Shown here in pieces: positions 18,649 to 28,700 of a stretch of 64,000 nt of DNA. The notes under the pieces are model-generated. The model made no database searches. It was not told where the DNA came from and saw nothing but the letters and a program-made list of their open reading frames with translations. The stretch is from Deltaproteobacteria bacterium (GTDB taxonomy: Bacteria > UBA10199 > JACPAL01 > JACOUP01), in the NCBI GenBank assembly GCA_016177765.1, contig JACOUP010000008.1, positions 1 to 64,000 on the forward strand, written 5' to 3'. Numbering within the stretch: the stretch's first letter is position 1; every line of letters starts with the position of its first letter. The translations under genes and the position numbers were made by a program.

Positions 18649-19944
18649 ATGGAAACTTATAATCACAACGGAAAACAGTCTGGTTCGGTCGAGTGGGACA
18701 GCGATCTTCTCCACGAGGTCCGGACCCAGTTTGAGCGGGTGGCCAAAAAAATCTCGCTCGACCCCAATATTTTTAACCGGCTCCGTGTCCCGGAACGGGC
18801 GCTGATCGTCTCCGTCCCTTTCCGGATGGATGATGGAACGGTCCGCGTGGTGCCTGGGTACCGCGTTCAACACAACGATTCCTTAGGCCCTTATAAAGGA
18901 GGGATCCGCTATCACACCAGCGTCAATCTGGGGGAAGTGACCGCCCTCGCGATGCTGATGACCTGGAAAACGGCGGTGGTCGGTCTTCCTCTCGGCGGGG
19001 CCAAAGGGGGTGTGCAGATCGACCCGACCCCCCTGTCGCGTCAGGAACTCCAACGGCTGACACGGCGTTATACCTCGGAGATTATTAATTTCATCGGCCC
19101 GGAGGTCGACATCCCCGCCCCCGACATGGGGACCAGCGAACAGGTGATGGCCTGGTTGATGGACACCTATAGCCATCAAAAAGGGTACTCCATTCCGGAG
19201 GTGGTGACCGGCAAACCGATCGCGATCGGCGGCTCCCTCGGCAGAAAAGAGGCCCCCGGTCGAGGGGTCATTTACTGTCTCCTGGCGGCGGCAGACAAAC
19301 TCAAATTGAAATTGAACGACAAAACAACCCTCGCCATTCAGGGATTCGGTCAGGTCGGTTACGCGGCGGCGCGCAAGGCGGAAAAAATCGGTTGCCAGGT
19401 GATCGCCGTCTCCGACGTCAAAGGGGGAATCTACAACCCCAAAGGGTTCACTATCAGCAAATTGGTCGAATGGATCGGGAAGAACAGGTATCTGGAAGGG
19501 TATCCGGAGGCGGAACCGGTTTCCAACGAACAACTGCTCGAACTCCCCTGCACCGTTCTGATCCCCGCCGCCACAGGGGGGGTGATCACCAAAAAGAATG
19601 CCCCCCGCCTCCGTTGTCAGATCATGGCCGAAGGGGCGAACGGCCCGACCACCGATGAAGCGGACCAAATTATCAAAGAACGCGGAGATATTTACGTCAT
19701 TCCGGATATTTTAGCCAACGCGGGCGGTGTGATCGTTTCCTACTTTGAGTGGGTCCAGGATCTGCAAAACTTCTTCTGGTCCGAAAAAGAGATCAATAAA
19801 AAACTCTGGGAGATGATGGGCCGCTCCTTCCACGAAACCTGGGACCTGGCCCAAAAGGAAAAAACCGACCTTCGGACCGCCTCTCTGATCCGGGCGATCC
19901 GCAAGATTTCATCCGCCATGCTCGTTCGTGGATTATTCCCGTAG
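18649..19944 (+). CDS. glutamate dehydrogenase (Glu/Leu/Phe/Val family)
   Basis: A 431-aa cytoplasmic NAD(P)-dependent oxidative deaminase converting glutamate to 2-oxoglutarate and ammonia. The substrate block PYKGGIRYH carries one conserved Lys, and GLPLGGAKGGV carries the catalytic one. The Rossmann dinucleotide motif IQGFGQVGYAA lies near residue 227, and the C-terminal block ANAGGVIVSYFEWVQ is typical of the ~420-aa hexameric class. The ATG directly follows the TAA of the exchanger gene. Coenzyme choice is not clear from the sequence. Confidence 0.93.
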   Translation: METYNHNGKQSGSVEWDSDLLHEVRTQFERVAKKISLDPNIFNRLRVPERALIVSVPFRMDDGTVRVVPGYRVQHNDSLGPYKGGIRYHTSVNLGEVTALAMLMTWKTAVVGLPLGGAKGGVQIDPTPLSRQELQRLTRRYTSEIINFIGPEVDIPAPDMGTSEQVMAWLMDTYSHQKGYSIPEVVTGKPIAIGGSLGRKEAPGRGVIYCLLAAADKLKLKLNDKTTLAIQGFGQVGYAAARKAEKIGCQVIAVSDVKGGIYNPKGFTISKLVEWIGKNRYLEGYPEAEPVSNEQLLELPCTVLIPAATGGVITKKNAPRLRCQIMAEGANGPTTDEADQIIKERGDIYVIPDILANAGGVIVSYFEWVQDLQNFFWSEKEINKKLWEMMGRSFHETWDLAQKEKTDLRTASLIRAIRKISSAMLVRGLFP

Positions 19945-19949
19945 AACAA

Positions 19950-19978
19950 TTGACAAAACTTTTGATTTTCTCTAGATT
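19950..19978 (+). promoter_or_regulatory. promoter of the membrane pyrophosphatase gene
   Basis: TTGACA (19950-19955), a 17-nt spacer and TAGATT (19973-19978), followed by a strong AAGGAGGAG ribosome site and the ATG at 20015. It starts 5 nt after the gdh stop codon, so the pyrophosphatase gene is likely transcribed on its own. Confidence 0.75.
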
Positions 19979-20014
19979 CCCCCGACTTTGTCACCAATTA
20001 TAAGGAGGAGACCT

Positions 20015-22408
20015 ATGCTTTCATTGCTCATCGCCTTACTGGGCGTCATCGCTCCCGGTGTTGTTCTTGCCAGTGAAGCGGAGCTCCGTATCCCAGAGCT
20101 CACAAGTCAATTTATACTTTTTGGTTCGATGATCTCCGGCGTGACCCTGATGAAGTGGGGTCTCGTCGTTTCCGTCTTGGGGATGCTTTTCGGACTCCTG
20201 GAATTTTTAAAAATCAAAAAACTCCCGGCCCACCGTTCCATGCTGGAGATTTCCAGCCTGATCTACGAGACTTGCAAGACCTACCTCCTGCAACAGGGAC
20301 GTTTTCTCATTTTGCTGGAGGCGTTGATCGGGGGGGCCATTTTTTACTATTTCTATGCCCTGCAACACCTCGAGTTGCCGCGGGTCCTGCTGATCCTCCT
20401 TTGGTCGATTCTGGGGATCCTGGGGTCCTACGCGGTAGCCTGGTTCGGAATCCGGATCAATACGCTCGCCAACAGCCGGACCGCCTTCGCCTCGCTGGAG
20501 GGGAAACCGTATCCGGTCATGTCGATCCCGCTCCGTTCCGGGATGTCGATCGGCGTGATGCTGATCTGCGTCGAACTGTTCATGATGATCTATATCCTGC
20601 TCTTTGTCCCGCGCGAGTCGGCCGGCGCCTGTTTCGTCGGTTTCGCGATCGGGGAATCGCTGGGGGCCTCCGCCCTCCGGATCTGCGGCGGAATTTTCAC
20701 GAAGATCGCCGATATCGGGAGCGACCTGATGAAGATCGTCTTTAATATCAAGGAAGATGACGCCCGAAACCCGGGAGTTATTGCCGACTGCACGGGGGAC
20801 AACGCGGGAGATTCCGTCGGCCCGACAGCAGACGGCTTCGAAACCTATGGCGTGACCGGCGTCGCGTTGATCAGCTTTATCGTTCTGGCCGTCGGGATGA
20901 TGATGGGACCGGACGGAAAACTCTCTCTTTCCTCCACCGGCCTCGAGGTCCAGTCCAAGTTGATCGTCTGGATCTTTGCGATGCGCGTCTTGATGATCAT
21001 CACCTCGATCGGTTCTTATAGTTTGAATACCTTTGTTTCCAAAATGCTTTACGGCAACAAGCCTCATTTTAACTTTGAGGCCCCTCTCACAAGCCTTGTC
21101 TGGCTCACCTCGATTTTATCGATCGGCGTCACCTACACCGTCAGTTATCTCCTCCTGCACGACATGGATGCAACGCTCTGGTGGAAACTGTCGACGATCA
21201 TCAGTTGCGGCACGGCGGCCGGCGCATTGATCCCTGAATTCACCAAGATCTTCACCTCCGCCAAGTCAAAACATGTTTCGGAGATCGTCAATGCCTCGCG
21301 CGAAGGAGGGGCCTCGCTCACGATCCTTGCCGGTCTTGTCGCCGGCAACTTTAGCGCCTTCTGGAAAGGGATGGTGATGGTCGGCCTGATGTTGATCGCT
21401 TTCCTGACCAGCCTTTCCGGACTGGATGCCTACATGGTCTACCCTTCCGTCTTTGCCTTTGGGCTCGTCGCCTTCGGCTTTTTGGGGATGGGACCGGTCA
21501 CCATCGCGGTAGACAGTTACGGCCCTGTCACCGACAATGCCCAATCGATCTTTGAGCTTTCCCAGATTGAGACAATCCCGAACGTCTCTTCAGAGATCGA
21601 AAAAGATTTCGGGTTTAGACCGGACTTTAACAAAGGAAAGGCCCTTCTGGAGGAAAACGATTCGGCCGGTAATACCTTTAAGGCAACCGCCAAACCGGTC
21701 TTAATCGGAACTGCCGTGATCGGGGCGACTACGATGATTTTCTCGATTATTCTCCTCCTCAATCTGAAGCTGGACCTTCTCAATCCAAAGGTCCTTTTGG
21801 GTCTGATCACCGGAGGGGCGGTTATCTACTGGTTCACCGGAGCCTCCATCCAGGCGGTCAGCACCGGGGCTTATCGGGCGGTTGAATTTATCAAAAAACA
21901 TATCCGGCTCGAAAGTGCGGAGAGGGCCTCGGTGAAAGATTCCAAAGAGGTCGTGAAGATCTGCACCCAGTATGCCCAGAACGGCATGATCAATATTTTT
22001 GGGGTCATTTTTTCATTCACTTTGGCCTTCGCCTGCTTTGACCCGACCTTCTTTGCCAGCTACCTGATCGCCATTGCCGTTTTTGGCCTCTTTCAGGCGA
22101 TATTTATGGCAAACGCCGGAGGGGCTTGGGACAACGCCAAGAAGGTTGTCGAGGTGGACTTGAGGGAAAAAGGGACGCCGCTCCATGCCGCAACCATTAT
22201 CGGTGACACTGTCGGCGATCCGTACAAGGACACTTCGTCGGTCGCCTTGAACCCGATCATCAAGTTCACCACCCTCTTCGGCTTGTTGGCGGTGGAAATC
22301 GCGGTCTCCGCCAAGGATATCGCGCAGACGATCGGCACTGTTCTTTTCCTGGTCGGACTCTTTTTTGTCTGGCGTTCTTTTTACGGGATGCGAATCAAAA
22401 AAATCTAA
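20015..22408 (+). CDS. hppA: membrane-bound ion-pumping pyrophosphatase, divergent type
   Basis: A 797-aa integral membrane PPase that couples PPi hydrolysis to H+ and/or Na+ transport, with about 16 membrane segments. Canonical catalytic blocks are present in altered form: DIGSDL (for DVGADL), EDDARNPGVIADCTGDNAGD, the PPi-site stretch GGAWDNAKK and GDTVGDPYKDTSSVALNP. The segment after the VDSYGPVTDNA block departs strongly from ordinary enzymes. The position that separates K+-independent (Lys) from K+-dependent (Ala) classes reads GNTFKATAK, suggesting K+ independence. This looks like the divergent mPPase lineage; that placement is inference. It has its own promoter. Confidence 0.9.
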   Translation: MLSLLIALLGVIAPGVVLASEAELRIPELTSQFILFGSMISGVTLMKWGLVVSVLGMLFGLLEFLKIKKLPAHRSMLEISSLIYETCKTYLLQQGRFLILLEALIGGAIFYYFYALQHLELPRVLLILLWSILGILGSYAVAWFGIRINTLANSRTAFASLEGKPYPVMSIPLRSGMSIGVMLICVELFMMIYILLFVPRESAGACFVGFAIGESLGASALRICGGIFTKIADIGSDLMKIVFNIKEDDARNPGVIADCTGDNAGDSVGPTADGFETYGVTGVALISFIVLAVGMMMGPDGKLSLSSTGLEVQSKLIVWIFAMRVLMIITSIGSYSLNTFVSKMLYGNKPHFNFEAPLTSLVWLTSILSIGVTYTVSYLLLHDMDATLWWKLSTIISCGTAAGALIPEFTKIFTSAKSKHVSEIVNASREGGASLTILAGLVAGNFSAFWKGMVMVGLMLIAFLTSLSGLDAYMVYPSVFAFGLVAFGFLGMGPVTIAVDSYGPVTDNAQSIFELSQIETIPNVSSEIEKDFGFRPDFNKGKALLEENDSAGNTFKATAKPVLIGTAVIGATTMIFSIILLLNLKLDLLNPKVLLGLITGGAVIYWFTGASIQAVSTGAYRAVEFIKKHIRLESAERASVKDSKEVVKICTQYAQNGMINIFGVIFSFTLAFACFDPTFFASYLIAIAVFGLFQAIFMANAGGAWDNAKKVVEVDLREKGTPLHAATIIGDTVGDPYKDTSSVALNPIIKFTTLFGLLAVEIAVSAKDIAQTIGTVLFLVGLFFVWRSFYGMRIKKI

Positions 22409-23124
22409 TACCCCGTCCTCGCCCCGGAAGGAACGGTCCCCCCTTGGACTGGTGCCGCCGGCAGGGCCGGTGCCATCGGCTGAGCTGGTACCATCGGCTG
22501 TGTTGATGAGGCGGGAGGCGGTGGAGGGGAGGGAGCGGGGGCCGTCACCAGTGGTGTGGGCTGCGGTAGTGTTGCCGGAGGAGCCATCGGTGTCGGACTT
22601 TGTGGCGCCGTGGCGGGGGGTGGCGGGGTGACCCGGATTGTTATCGGTCCGGGGGCCATGGAGGTCACGGACGGCGGTACGGCAGGTACCACAAGCGTTG
22701 GGCTCGGATTGGTCCTCGGGGCCGATTCTGGAGTTGTCACAACAGGGGAACCGGTCGGCACCAGAGGAACCGGAACTACCGGTGGTGATCCCGGAGGAAG
22801 GGTCCCGACAACAGGAGGGGTCGGCGCAGGGACCCCCTGTGGCACAGGGATGGTCGGCATGCTTTGCGGTGCAGGGACTCCCTGAGGAGGGGCCACCTCG
22901 GAGACGGGCGGTGGCGGCGGTACCTCAGCAGGGGCCGTAAAGCTGGTCACCGGAACCGGCTCAGTCGGCGGCACACCCTCGGGTGGAACACCCTCGGGTG
23001 AAGCACCCTCAACAACTCCTCCTTCTTGTTGTTTCTTTTCAAAGACGCAATTCGAAAGGGCCATCGCCAGGACCAAGACAAAACCTGCCAGAAAACTCAC
23101 CCCACTCCGCCAATCCTCTTTCAT
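22405..23124 (-). CDS. proline-rich lipoprotein, low complexity
   Basis: A 239-aa protein. A signal segment (VSFLAGFVLVLAMALSNC) ends in a lipobox-like Cys. The remainder is almost entirely Pro, Val, Thr, Ala and Ser in PP/VP/TP repeats, an extended shape reminiscent of periplasm- or wall-spanning linkers. The ATG at 23124 has GGAGGGGG 2-8 nt upstream. Its stop overlaps that of the pyrophosphatase gene by 4 nt (convergent). Two hairpin-repeat units (22981-23008) encode EGASPEGVPPEGV just after the lipobox. No conserved domain is visible, and a spacer role is only a guess. Confidence 0.65.
   Translation of the reverse strand: MKEDWRSGVSFLAGFVLVLAMALSNCVFEKKQQEGGVVEGASPEGVPPEGVPPTEPVPVTSFTAPAEVPPPPPVSEVAPPQGVPAPQSMPTIPVPQGVPAPTPPVVGTLPPGSPPVVPVPLVPTGSPVVTTPESAPRTNPSPTLVVPAVPPSVTSMAPGPITIRVTPPPPATAPQSPTPMAPPATLPQPTPLVTAPAPSPPPPPASSTQPMVPAQPMAPALPAAPVQGGTVPSGARTGY
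22981..23008. repeat. 15-bp hairpin repeat, two units, inside the Pro-rich lipoprotein gene
   Basis: GGGTGGAACACCC-TC-GGGTGAAGCACCC. It is translated in frame as PEGVP-type repeats. The first unit has a compensating-type change (GGGTG/AACACCC), and the linker is TC instead of TT. Confidence 0.8.
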
Positions 23125-23241
23125 GACCCCCTCCCCCAATAAAGTTGAACCGGGGTTTATAGTCCTTTACCAGAAAGAATCAAGCGGTTTTTTCCCCCTA
23201 CTTGATGTCCCCCAACATTTATGTTAGAAGGGGCGCACCCC

Positions 23242-25809
23242 ATGTCGTCCTCCTTGCCGCGCCTGAGTTTTTTCCAAAGACTGGACCGATTGGCCAAAAT
23301 CCTGTTTGGGCTGACACTCCTTTCAACGATAGGCATCCTTGCCATCGGTCTCTATTTTTATCTCTATTTCTCGCGCGACCTTCCGAAACTGACCAGCATT
23401 ACCGAATACAAACCCCCTCTCGTCAGCGAGGTCTACGCCGAAGATGGGCAGATGATCGGTGTCTTCTGGGATGAGTGCCGCACCCTTCTCCCCTACAAGG
23501 AGATCCCGGAATTGGTGATCAACGCCTTCGTTGCCAGTGAAGACTCCCGTTTCTGGGACCATCGCGGCGTCGATATCCGCAGTATCGTCAGGGCCTTTTA
23601 TGAAAACCTCAAGGCGGGACATGTGGTCCAGGGGGGAAGCACCATCACCCAGCAGGTCGCCCGCTCCCTTCTCCTAACGCGGGAAAAGAAATTAGGGCGA
23701 AAAATCAAGGAGGCGATCCTCGCTACCCAGATCGAGCAACACCTCAGCAAAGAACAGATTCTTTTCTTATACCTAAACCAGATCTATCTGGGAAACCGGG
23801 CCTATGGGATCGAGGCGGCGGCAAGAAACTATTTTCATAAAAATGCCCGGGAGCTGACCTTGGCCGAAATCTCCATCATTGCCGGCCTCCCTTCAGCCCC
23901 CTCCTCATTCAACCCGATCATCTCGCCAAAACAGGCAAAAGAGAGACAGCAACATGTCTTGAACCAGATGGTGGACAACGGCTATGTCAAGAAAAAGGAG
24001 GCTGAGGCGGCCCTGAAGGAGCCTCTCAAGATCTACCGGGCCGGGATCGACAAGGAATTTAACAACCAGTACGCCCCTTACTTTACGGAGAACGTCCGGC
24101 GGGCCCTGATGGAGAAATACGGCAGCGACCTGATCTATCAAGGGGGCTTAAAGATCTACACCACCGCCGATCTCAAGGCAAACAAGGCGGCTGAAAAGGC
24201 GTTGAAGGACGGGCTCCGTTCCGTAGACCGGAGACAGGGGTTCCGCGGGCCGATCGAAACCGTCGCTCCCGCTCAAATCGGGGAGACTGCCGATCAGATC
24301 CATGCTGACATCGTTTCCCAGGAGGTTCCTTACGTGATGATCTCCGGTGACGGAGGGTTCGTGGAAACCGAAGAGATGCGTCACCCGACACTCAAGACCG
24401 ATAAACCCTATAAAGCGGTGGTAACCGATACAGACCCGAAGTTTCTAAAAACCCTGATCGGTCATAAGAAGGGAATCATCCTGAATGAAGACAAGCAATG
24501 GGCCTGGCGGCCGCTCAAAAAGGGGGATCTCCTCTGGGTCCAGAAAAAAAATGCCAACCCGGATGATTCCTATTTTGTTCTAAGCCAGGAACCGAAGGTG
24601 GAAGGGGCCATTTTTTCCTATGAACCGGTAACTGGCAAGATCAGGGCGATCATCGGCGGGTATGATTTTGCCCGAAGTGAATTCAACCGGGCGACACAGG
24701 CTTACCGGCAACCGGGAAGCGCCTTCAAACCGATTATCTACAGCGCCGCGCTCGATAAAGGCTACTCTCCCAGAACCCCTGTCGTTGACGGTCCGGTCAC
24801 ATTTCAGGTCAGTTCCACCGAATTTTACAGCCCAAAAAATTATGGCAACAAGCATAATGGCCTGATGACTGTTCGAACGGCACTAGCCCATTCGGTCAAC
24901 ATCATCGCCGTTAAGATCTTCTACGATATCGGCGTCGATTACACGATCGCCTATGCCCGTAAACTGGGGATCACCACACCAATCCACCGCTATCTTTCCA
25001 GCGCCCTCGGCGCTTCCGATATCACCTTGCAGGATCTGACAACCGCCTATGGCACTTTTGCCAACCACGGTATCCGGCCCAAACTCTTCATGATCACAAA
25101 GGTCGTTGATCAAAACGGCAAGGTTCTGGAGCAATACCAGCCCCCTAAACAGCCCGAGGCTATTGTTATGGCCCAAGAGGGGTCCGAAGGGGATTCCCCG
25201 AAGGGGAAAAAACGGAAAAAGGAGGCCAACACCGAGGAACTGAACACACCCCTCTTTGAAGCCGGTAAAAAGGTCATTGAGAGGGAAAATCTGAAAATTT
25301 CCAACGAAGAGATGAAGATCCTTTACGGCACCAGCATCCCCGAGGGTTTTGCGATCTCCCCCCAAACAGCCCACCTGATGGTTAGTCTCCTCTCGGAGGT
25401 CGTCAACAGCGGCACCGGCTTCAAGGCGAAAGAGTTGAAACGTCCTGCCGCCGGGAAGACCGGAACCACCAACGATGAAACCGACTGCTGGTTCGTCGCC
25501 TTCACCCCGGACCTGCTTACCGGTGTCTGGATCGGTTATGACAACAAGAAAAAACTGGGGGAAAAGATGACCGGAGGTGTTATTGCCGCCCCTGTCTGGC
25601 TCTCCTATATGCAGGAGGTCCTGAAGGATAAACCGGTTGCTTCCTTTGAACCTCCCAAGGGATTCGAGGTGGCCAAGATCGATACCCTGATGGGTGGTTC
25701 AGCCCCCTTGAGCAAGAAACAGGAGGTCGCGGAATCGACACCGGAAGCGGCCGCGGCAGAAAAAGAGACCTCATCCTCCCGCGGGATTGAATTTTTATTT
25801 GGGTATTAA
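23242..25809 (+). CDS. mrcA: penicillin-binding protein 1A family (bifunctional peptidoglycan synthase)
   Basis: An 855-aa class A PBP. One N-terminal membrane segment precedes a GT51 glycosyltransferase domain with the catalytic Glu in SEDSRFWDHRGVD, plus GGSTITQQVAR and LYLNQIYLG. The transpeptidase domain shows the active Ser in GSAFKP, then SVN and KTGTT. An inserted Lys/Glu-rich segment (PKGKKRKKEANTEELNTP) lies before the final third. The preferred start is the ATG at 23242 behind GAAGGGG. An in-frame ATG at 23221 lacks a ribosome site and would fall within the likely promoter (TTGATG-N17-TAGAAG). tatA and tatC follow on the same strand. Confidence 0.93.
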   Translation: MSSSLPRLSFFQRLDRLAKILFGLTLLSTIGILAIGLYFYLYFSRDLPKLTSITEYKPPLVSEVYAEDGQMIGVFWDECRTLLPYKEIPELVINAFVASEDSRFWDHRGVDIRSIVRAFYENLKAGHVVQGGSTITQQVARSLLLTREKKLGRKIKEAILATQIEQHLSKEQILFLYLNQIYLGNRAYGIEAAARNYFHKNARELTLAEISIIAGLPSAPSSFNPIISPKQAKERQQHVLNQMVDNGYVKKKEAEAALKEPLKIYRAGIDKEFNNQYAPYFTENVRRALMEKYGSDLIYQGGLKIYTTADLKANKAAEKALKDGLRSVDRRQGFRGPIETVAPAQIGETADQIHADIVSQEVPYVMISGDGGFVETEEMRHPTLKTDKPYKAVVTDTDPKFLKTLIGHKKGIILNEDKQWAWRPLKKGDLLWVQKKNANPDDSYFVLSQEPKVEGAIFSYEPVTGKIRAIIGGYDFARSEFNRATQAYRQPGSAFKPIIYSAALDKGYSPRTPVVDGPVTFQVSSTEFYSPKNYGNKHNGLMTVRTALAHSVNIIAVKIFYDIGVDYTIAYARKLGITTPIHRYLSSALGASDITLQDLTTAYGTFANHGIRPKLFMITKVVDQNGKVLEQYQPPKQPEAIVMAQEGSEGDSPKGKKRKKEANTEELNTPLFEAGKKVIERENLKISNEEMKILYGTSIPEGFAISPQTAHLMVSLLSEVVNSGTGFKAKELKRPAAGKTGTTNDETDCWFVAFTPDLLTGVWIGYDNKKKLGEKMTGGVIAAPVWLSYMQEVLKDKPVASFEPPKGFEVAKIDTLMGGSAPLSKKQEVAESTPEAAAAEKETSSSRGIEFLFGY

Positions 25810-25835
25810 TGAGGAGGAGTAAATGAGGAATAAAA

Positions 25836-26003
25836 ATGTTTGATCTTGGCGGCGGCGAAATAACCTTGGTCCTGATCCTGGCCCTGATCTTCATCGGGCC
25901 CAAGAGACTCCCTGAAATAGCAACAACCCTCGGCCGCTGGACGAAGAAGGCCAAAAAAGCGGTGGAAGATCTCCGCGAGGCCCTGGAAAAGGAAATCAAA
26001 TGA
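25836..26003 (+). CDS. tatA: Sec-independent translocase protein TatA/TatE
   Basis: A 55-aa gene, short enough to be easily missed. A hydrophobic helix (EITLVLILALIFIGPKRLPE) carries the diagnostic IGPKRLPEIA hinge. An amphipathic basic helix (LGRWTKKAKKAVEDLREALE) follows, the usual TatA/B architecture at the low end of the size range. The TGA overlaps the ATG of tatC by 4 nt, confirming a tatAC unit. No separate tatB is seen, so this protein may serve both roles, as in minimal Tat systems. That is inference. Confidence 0.88.
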   Translation: MFDLGGGEITLVLILALIFIGPKRLPEIATTLGRWTKKAKKAVEDLREALEKEIK

Positions 26004-26746
26004 ATGGCGAATTACCGGAACTGGAGGCCAAGGCGGGCATTCTGGAACATCTAACCCAACTCCGGGTCTGCCTCATCCGCTCCTTCATGGCCCTCTTGGC
26101 CTCGCTCGTGGTCACACTCTATTTTTCAAAGCAGATCTATTCCCTCCTGGAAAGACCGATGCTTAAGGCCTTGCCAAGCGGGAGCAGTTTTATCGTGACC
26201 GGTCCGGTGGAGGCGATCACGAGCTACCTCAAGGTGTCCCTGATTGCCGGGATCTTTCTCGCCTCCCCGTTTGTCTTTTACCAGATCTGGAAATTCGTGG
26301 CCCCCGGACTTTATAACAGGGAGCGGAAGGGGGCGATCGGTTTTGTCCTGACCGCCAGCCTCCTTTTTATCGGCGGGGCCTCGTTTGGTTATTTTGTGGT
26401 TTTCCCGGCCGGTTTTCCCTTCTTCGTCAGCATCCTCGAAGGGACCGGTATTCAATATTTCCCCCGCATGGAGAGCTATCTTGATTTTACGGTCAAACTG
26501 CTCCTCGGTTTTGGGCTCGCTTTTCTCTTCCCGCTTTTTCTCTTCGTCCTGGCAAAGATCGGGTTGGTCACTCCTCAGCAATTGTCAAAAGCCAGACGTT
26601 ATGTAGTCGTTCTTGTCTTTCTATTGGCCGGACTCCTCACCCCGGGACCGGATATCCTCTCCCAGTGTCTGCTCGCCATTCCGTTACTCGCGTTGTATGA
26701 GATTGCCCTGCTGGTGATCAGGTTTCTTTGGGTGAAGCACCCTTAG
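26000..26746 (+). CDS. tatC: Sec-independent translocase protein TatC
   Basis: A 248-aa polytopic inner-membrane receptor for twin-arginine signal peptides, with six predicted membrane helices. The N-terminal block [14 protein letters not shown] and the segment [20 protein letters not shown] are TatC signatures. The C terminus and stop codon (LWVKHP-stop) are formed by one copy of the 15-bp hairpin repeat, so the end of the protein appears remodelled by the element. The convergent mutase gene overlaps its end by 4 nt. Confidence 0.93.
   Translation: MNGELPELEAKAGILEHLTQLRVCLIRSFMALLASLVVTLYFSKQIYSLLERPMLKALPSGSSFIVTGPVEAITSYLKVSLIAGIFLASPFVFYQIWKFVAPGLYNRERKGAIGFVLTASLLFIGGASFGYFVVFPAGFPFFVSILEGTGIQYFPRMESYLDFTVKLLLGFGLAFLFPLFLFVLAKIGLVTPQQLSKARRYVVVLVFLLAGLLTPGPDILSQCLLAIPLLALYEIALLVIRFLWVKHP
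26730..26742. repeat. single hairpin unit forming the 3' end of tatC
   Basis: GGGTGAAGCACCC is read as WVKHP directly before the tatC stop codon. It also lies at the 3' end of the convergent mutase gene and could work as a small shared hairpin. Confidence 0.8.
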
Positions 26747-28275
26747 ACGACAATATTTTCCCGATAAAGCCCAAAGACCTTTCTTAAACTATCCGAGATC
26801 TCCCCCAAGGTTGCCTGATTCCCAACCGCCTCCAAGACAAGAGGCATCAGATTTTCACCACCCCTCGCACCTTCTTCTAATTCTTTAATAACTTTGTTTA
26901 TCTTTTTGTTATTTCTTTGTTTTTTATACGCTATTACCTTTGCTTTCTGCCTTTTCTCAATAGAGGGGTCGATCTTATGCAGGGGCATCTCCTTCTTGTC
27001 ATCGTCACAAAATTCGTTCACCCCGACAAGGACCTGTCTTTTGGCCTCCACCTCTTTTTGATAATCAAAAGCGGCATTCTGGATCTCTTTCTGCACAAAC
27101 CCTTTTTCGATCGCCGGGATCATCCCCCCCATTTTCTCCACCTTGTCGAAATAGACCTTCGCCCCTTTTTCAATCTCATCAGTCATGGACTCGATCGCAT
27201 AAGAACCAGCCACCGGGTCAACCGTGTTGGGGACCCCCGATTCATGCGCAATGATCTGCTGGGTCCGAAGGGCAATCCGGGCCGACTCCTCCGTCGGCAA
27301 TGCCAACGCCTCATCAAACGAGTTGGTATGGAGGGACTGTGTCCCTCCGAGTATGGCGGCCAACGCCTGAAGGGTCACCCGGGCAATATTATTTTTAGGT
27401 TGTTGCGCCGTCAGGGAGACGCCGGCGGTCTGGCTGTGAAAACGGAGTTTGAGTGAATCCTCCTTCTGCGCCTTGTACCGCTCCTTCATGATTTTGGCCC
27501 AGAGCCTTCTCGCCGCCCGAAATTTGGCAATCTCTTCCAGAAAATTGTTGTGAACTCCGAAAAAAAACGAAATTTGCGGGGCGATAGCATCCACCTGCAA
27601 ACCGGCGGCGATCGCCGCATCCAGATAGGTCATCCCGTCCAAAAGGGTAAAAGCCACCTCCTGCACCGCCGTACATCCCGCCTCCCTCATATGGTAACCG
27701 GAAACACTGATGACATTCCAGTTGGGGAGATTTTTCTGACAGTCGGTAAAAAGATCGGTGATCAGACGAAGCGACGGTTTGACAGGATAAATATAGGTCC
27801 CGCGGGCGATGTATTCCTTCAAAATATCATTCTGCACCGTCCCCCGTAGCGCTGTCAGCAGGACTCCCTGTTTTTCAGCAACAACCCTATAAAGACAGAG
27901 AAGAATCATCGCCGTCGCATTGATCGTCATGGATGTGGAAACCTTGTCCAGCGGGATGCCGGAAAAGAGGGTTTCCATATCCTCGACCGAGTCGATCGCC
28001 ACCCCGACCCGCCCCACCTCTCCCTTCGCCATCGGGTGGTCGGAGTCGTACCCCATTTGGGTTGGCAGGTCGAAGGCAACCGAAAGTCCGGTCTGTCCGT
28101 GGGCGAGTAGATACTTGAACCGCTTGTTGGTCTCCTCCGCCGTCCCGAAACCGGCGTATTGCCTCATGGTCCAGAGCCGGCCACGATACATTGTCGGCTG
28201 AACTCCACGCGTGAAAGGGAATTGGCCCGGAAAGCCAAGGGTTTCCAGATAATCTTTCTCTTCTCTTTCACTCAT
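26743..28275 (-). CDS. methylmalonyl-CoA mutase-type acyl-CoA mutase, large (catalytic) subunit
   Basis: A 510-aa TIM-barrel subunit that rearranges methylmalonyl-CoA and succinyl-CoA with adenosylcobalamin. Signatures are [35 protein letters not shown] and [18 protein letters not shown]. The B12-binding domain is absent, so a separate small subunit must be encoded elsewhere. The N terminus is some 30 residues shorter than many relatives. It lies behind biotin carboxylase and the biotin carrier (4-nt overlap), which together suggests propionyl-CoA to succinyl-CoA conversion. Isobutyryl- or ethylmalonyl-type mutases are alternatives. Confidence 0.88.
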   Translation of the reverse strand: MSEREEKDYLETLGFPGQFPFTRGVQPTMYRGRLWTMRQYAGFGTAEETNKRFKYLLAHGQTGLSVAFDLPTQMGYDSDHPMAKGEVGRVGVAIDSVEDMETLFSGIPLDKVSTSMTINATAMILLCLYRVVAEKQGVLLTALRGTVQNDILKEYIARGTYIYPVKPSLRLITDLFTDCQKNLPNWNVISVSGYHMREAGCTAVQEVAFTLLDGMTYLDAAIAAGLQVDAIAPQISFFFGVHNNFLEEIAKFRAARRLWAKIMKERYKAQKEDSLKLRFHSQTAGVSLTAQQPKNNIARVTLQALAAILGGTQSLHTNSFDEALALPTEESARIALRTQQIIAHESGVPNTVDPVAGSYAIESMTDEIEKGAKVYFDKVEKMGGMIPAIEKGFVQKEIQNAAFDYQKEVEAKRQVLVGVNEFCDDDKKEMPLHKIDPSIEKRQKAKVIAYKKQRNNKKINKVIKELEEGARGGENLMPLVLEAVGNQATLGEISDSLRKVFGLYRENIVV

Positions 28276-28700
28276 TCAATCACCACCAGACCCTGCCCCG
28301 CCTCGACCGTTTGTCCTTGTTTGACAAGAATTTCTTTAACCGTACCGGAGACGCTTGTCTGGAGTTCATTCTCCATCTTCATCGCCTCAACGACAACCAA
28401 GCTGTCCCCCGGTTTGACCGCTTGCCCCACCTGAACCTTGATCCCGATCACCCTTCCCGGCATCGGAGAAACGACAACCTCGTTACCAGAAGCAGCTTGA
28501 GATGAAGACTCCCCGTTGGCCCTCTCCGATCCAACCGGAATCAGGTAAGGGTGATCCACCCAACCGTCAATCTCGACAACAAAACCCTGTTTTTCTTTGC
28601 GGACAAAAACCTCGTAAGATTTTCCATCCACAAGCAGGGAGTAATGTCCCGGACCCAAAACTCTGTAGTCAATAGAGGGGCTCGCCTGGTTATTACTCAT
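28272..28700 (-). CDS. biotin carrier subunit of an acyl-CoA carboxylase
   Basis: A 142-aa protein. The C-terminal biotinyl domain has the biotin-accepting EAMKMENE motif with Lys, preceded by VVSPMPGRV. The N-terminal half ([20 protein letters not shown]) resembles the linker domain of propionyl-CoA carboxylase alpha chains rather than AccB of fatty-acid synthesis. The ATG at 28700 overlaps the TGA of the carboxylase gene, with AGAGGG upstream. It is read as the detached C-terminal part of a PccA-type protein; that is inference. Confidence 0.88.
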   Translation of the reverse strand: MSNNQASPSIDYRVLGPGHYSLLVDGKSYEVFVRKEKQGFVVEIDGWVDHPYLIPVGSERANGESSSQAASGNEVVVSPMPGRVIGIKVQVGQAVKPGDSLVVVEAMKMENELQTSVSGTVKEILVKQGQTVEAGQGLVVIE

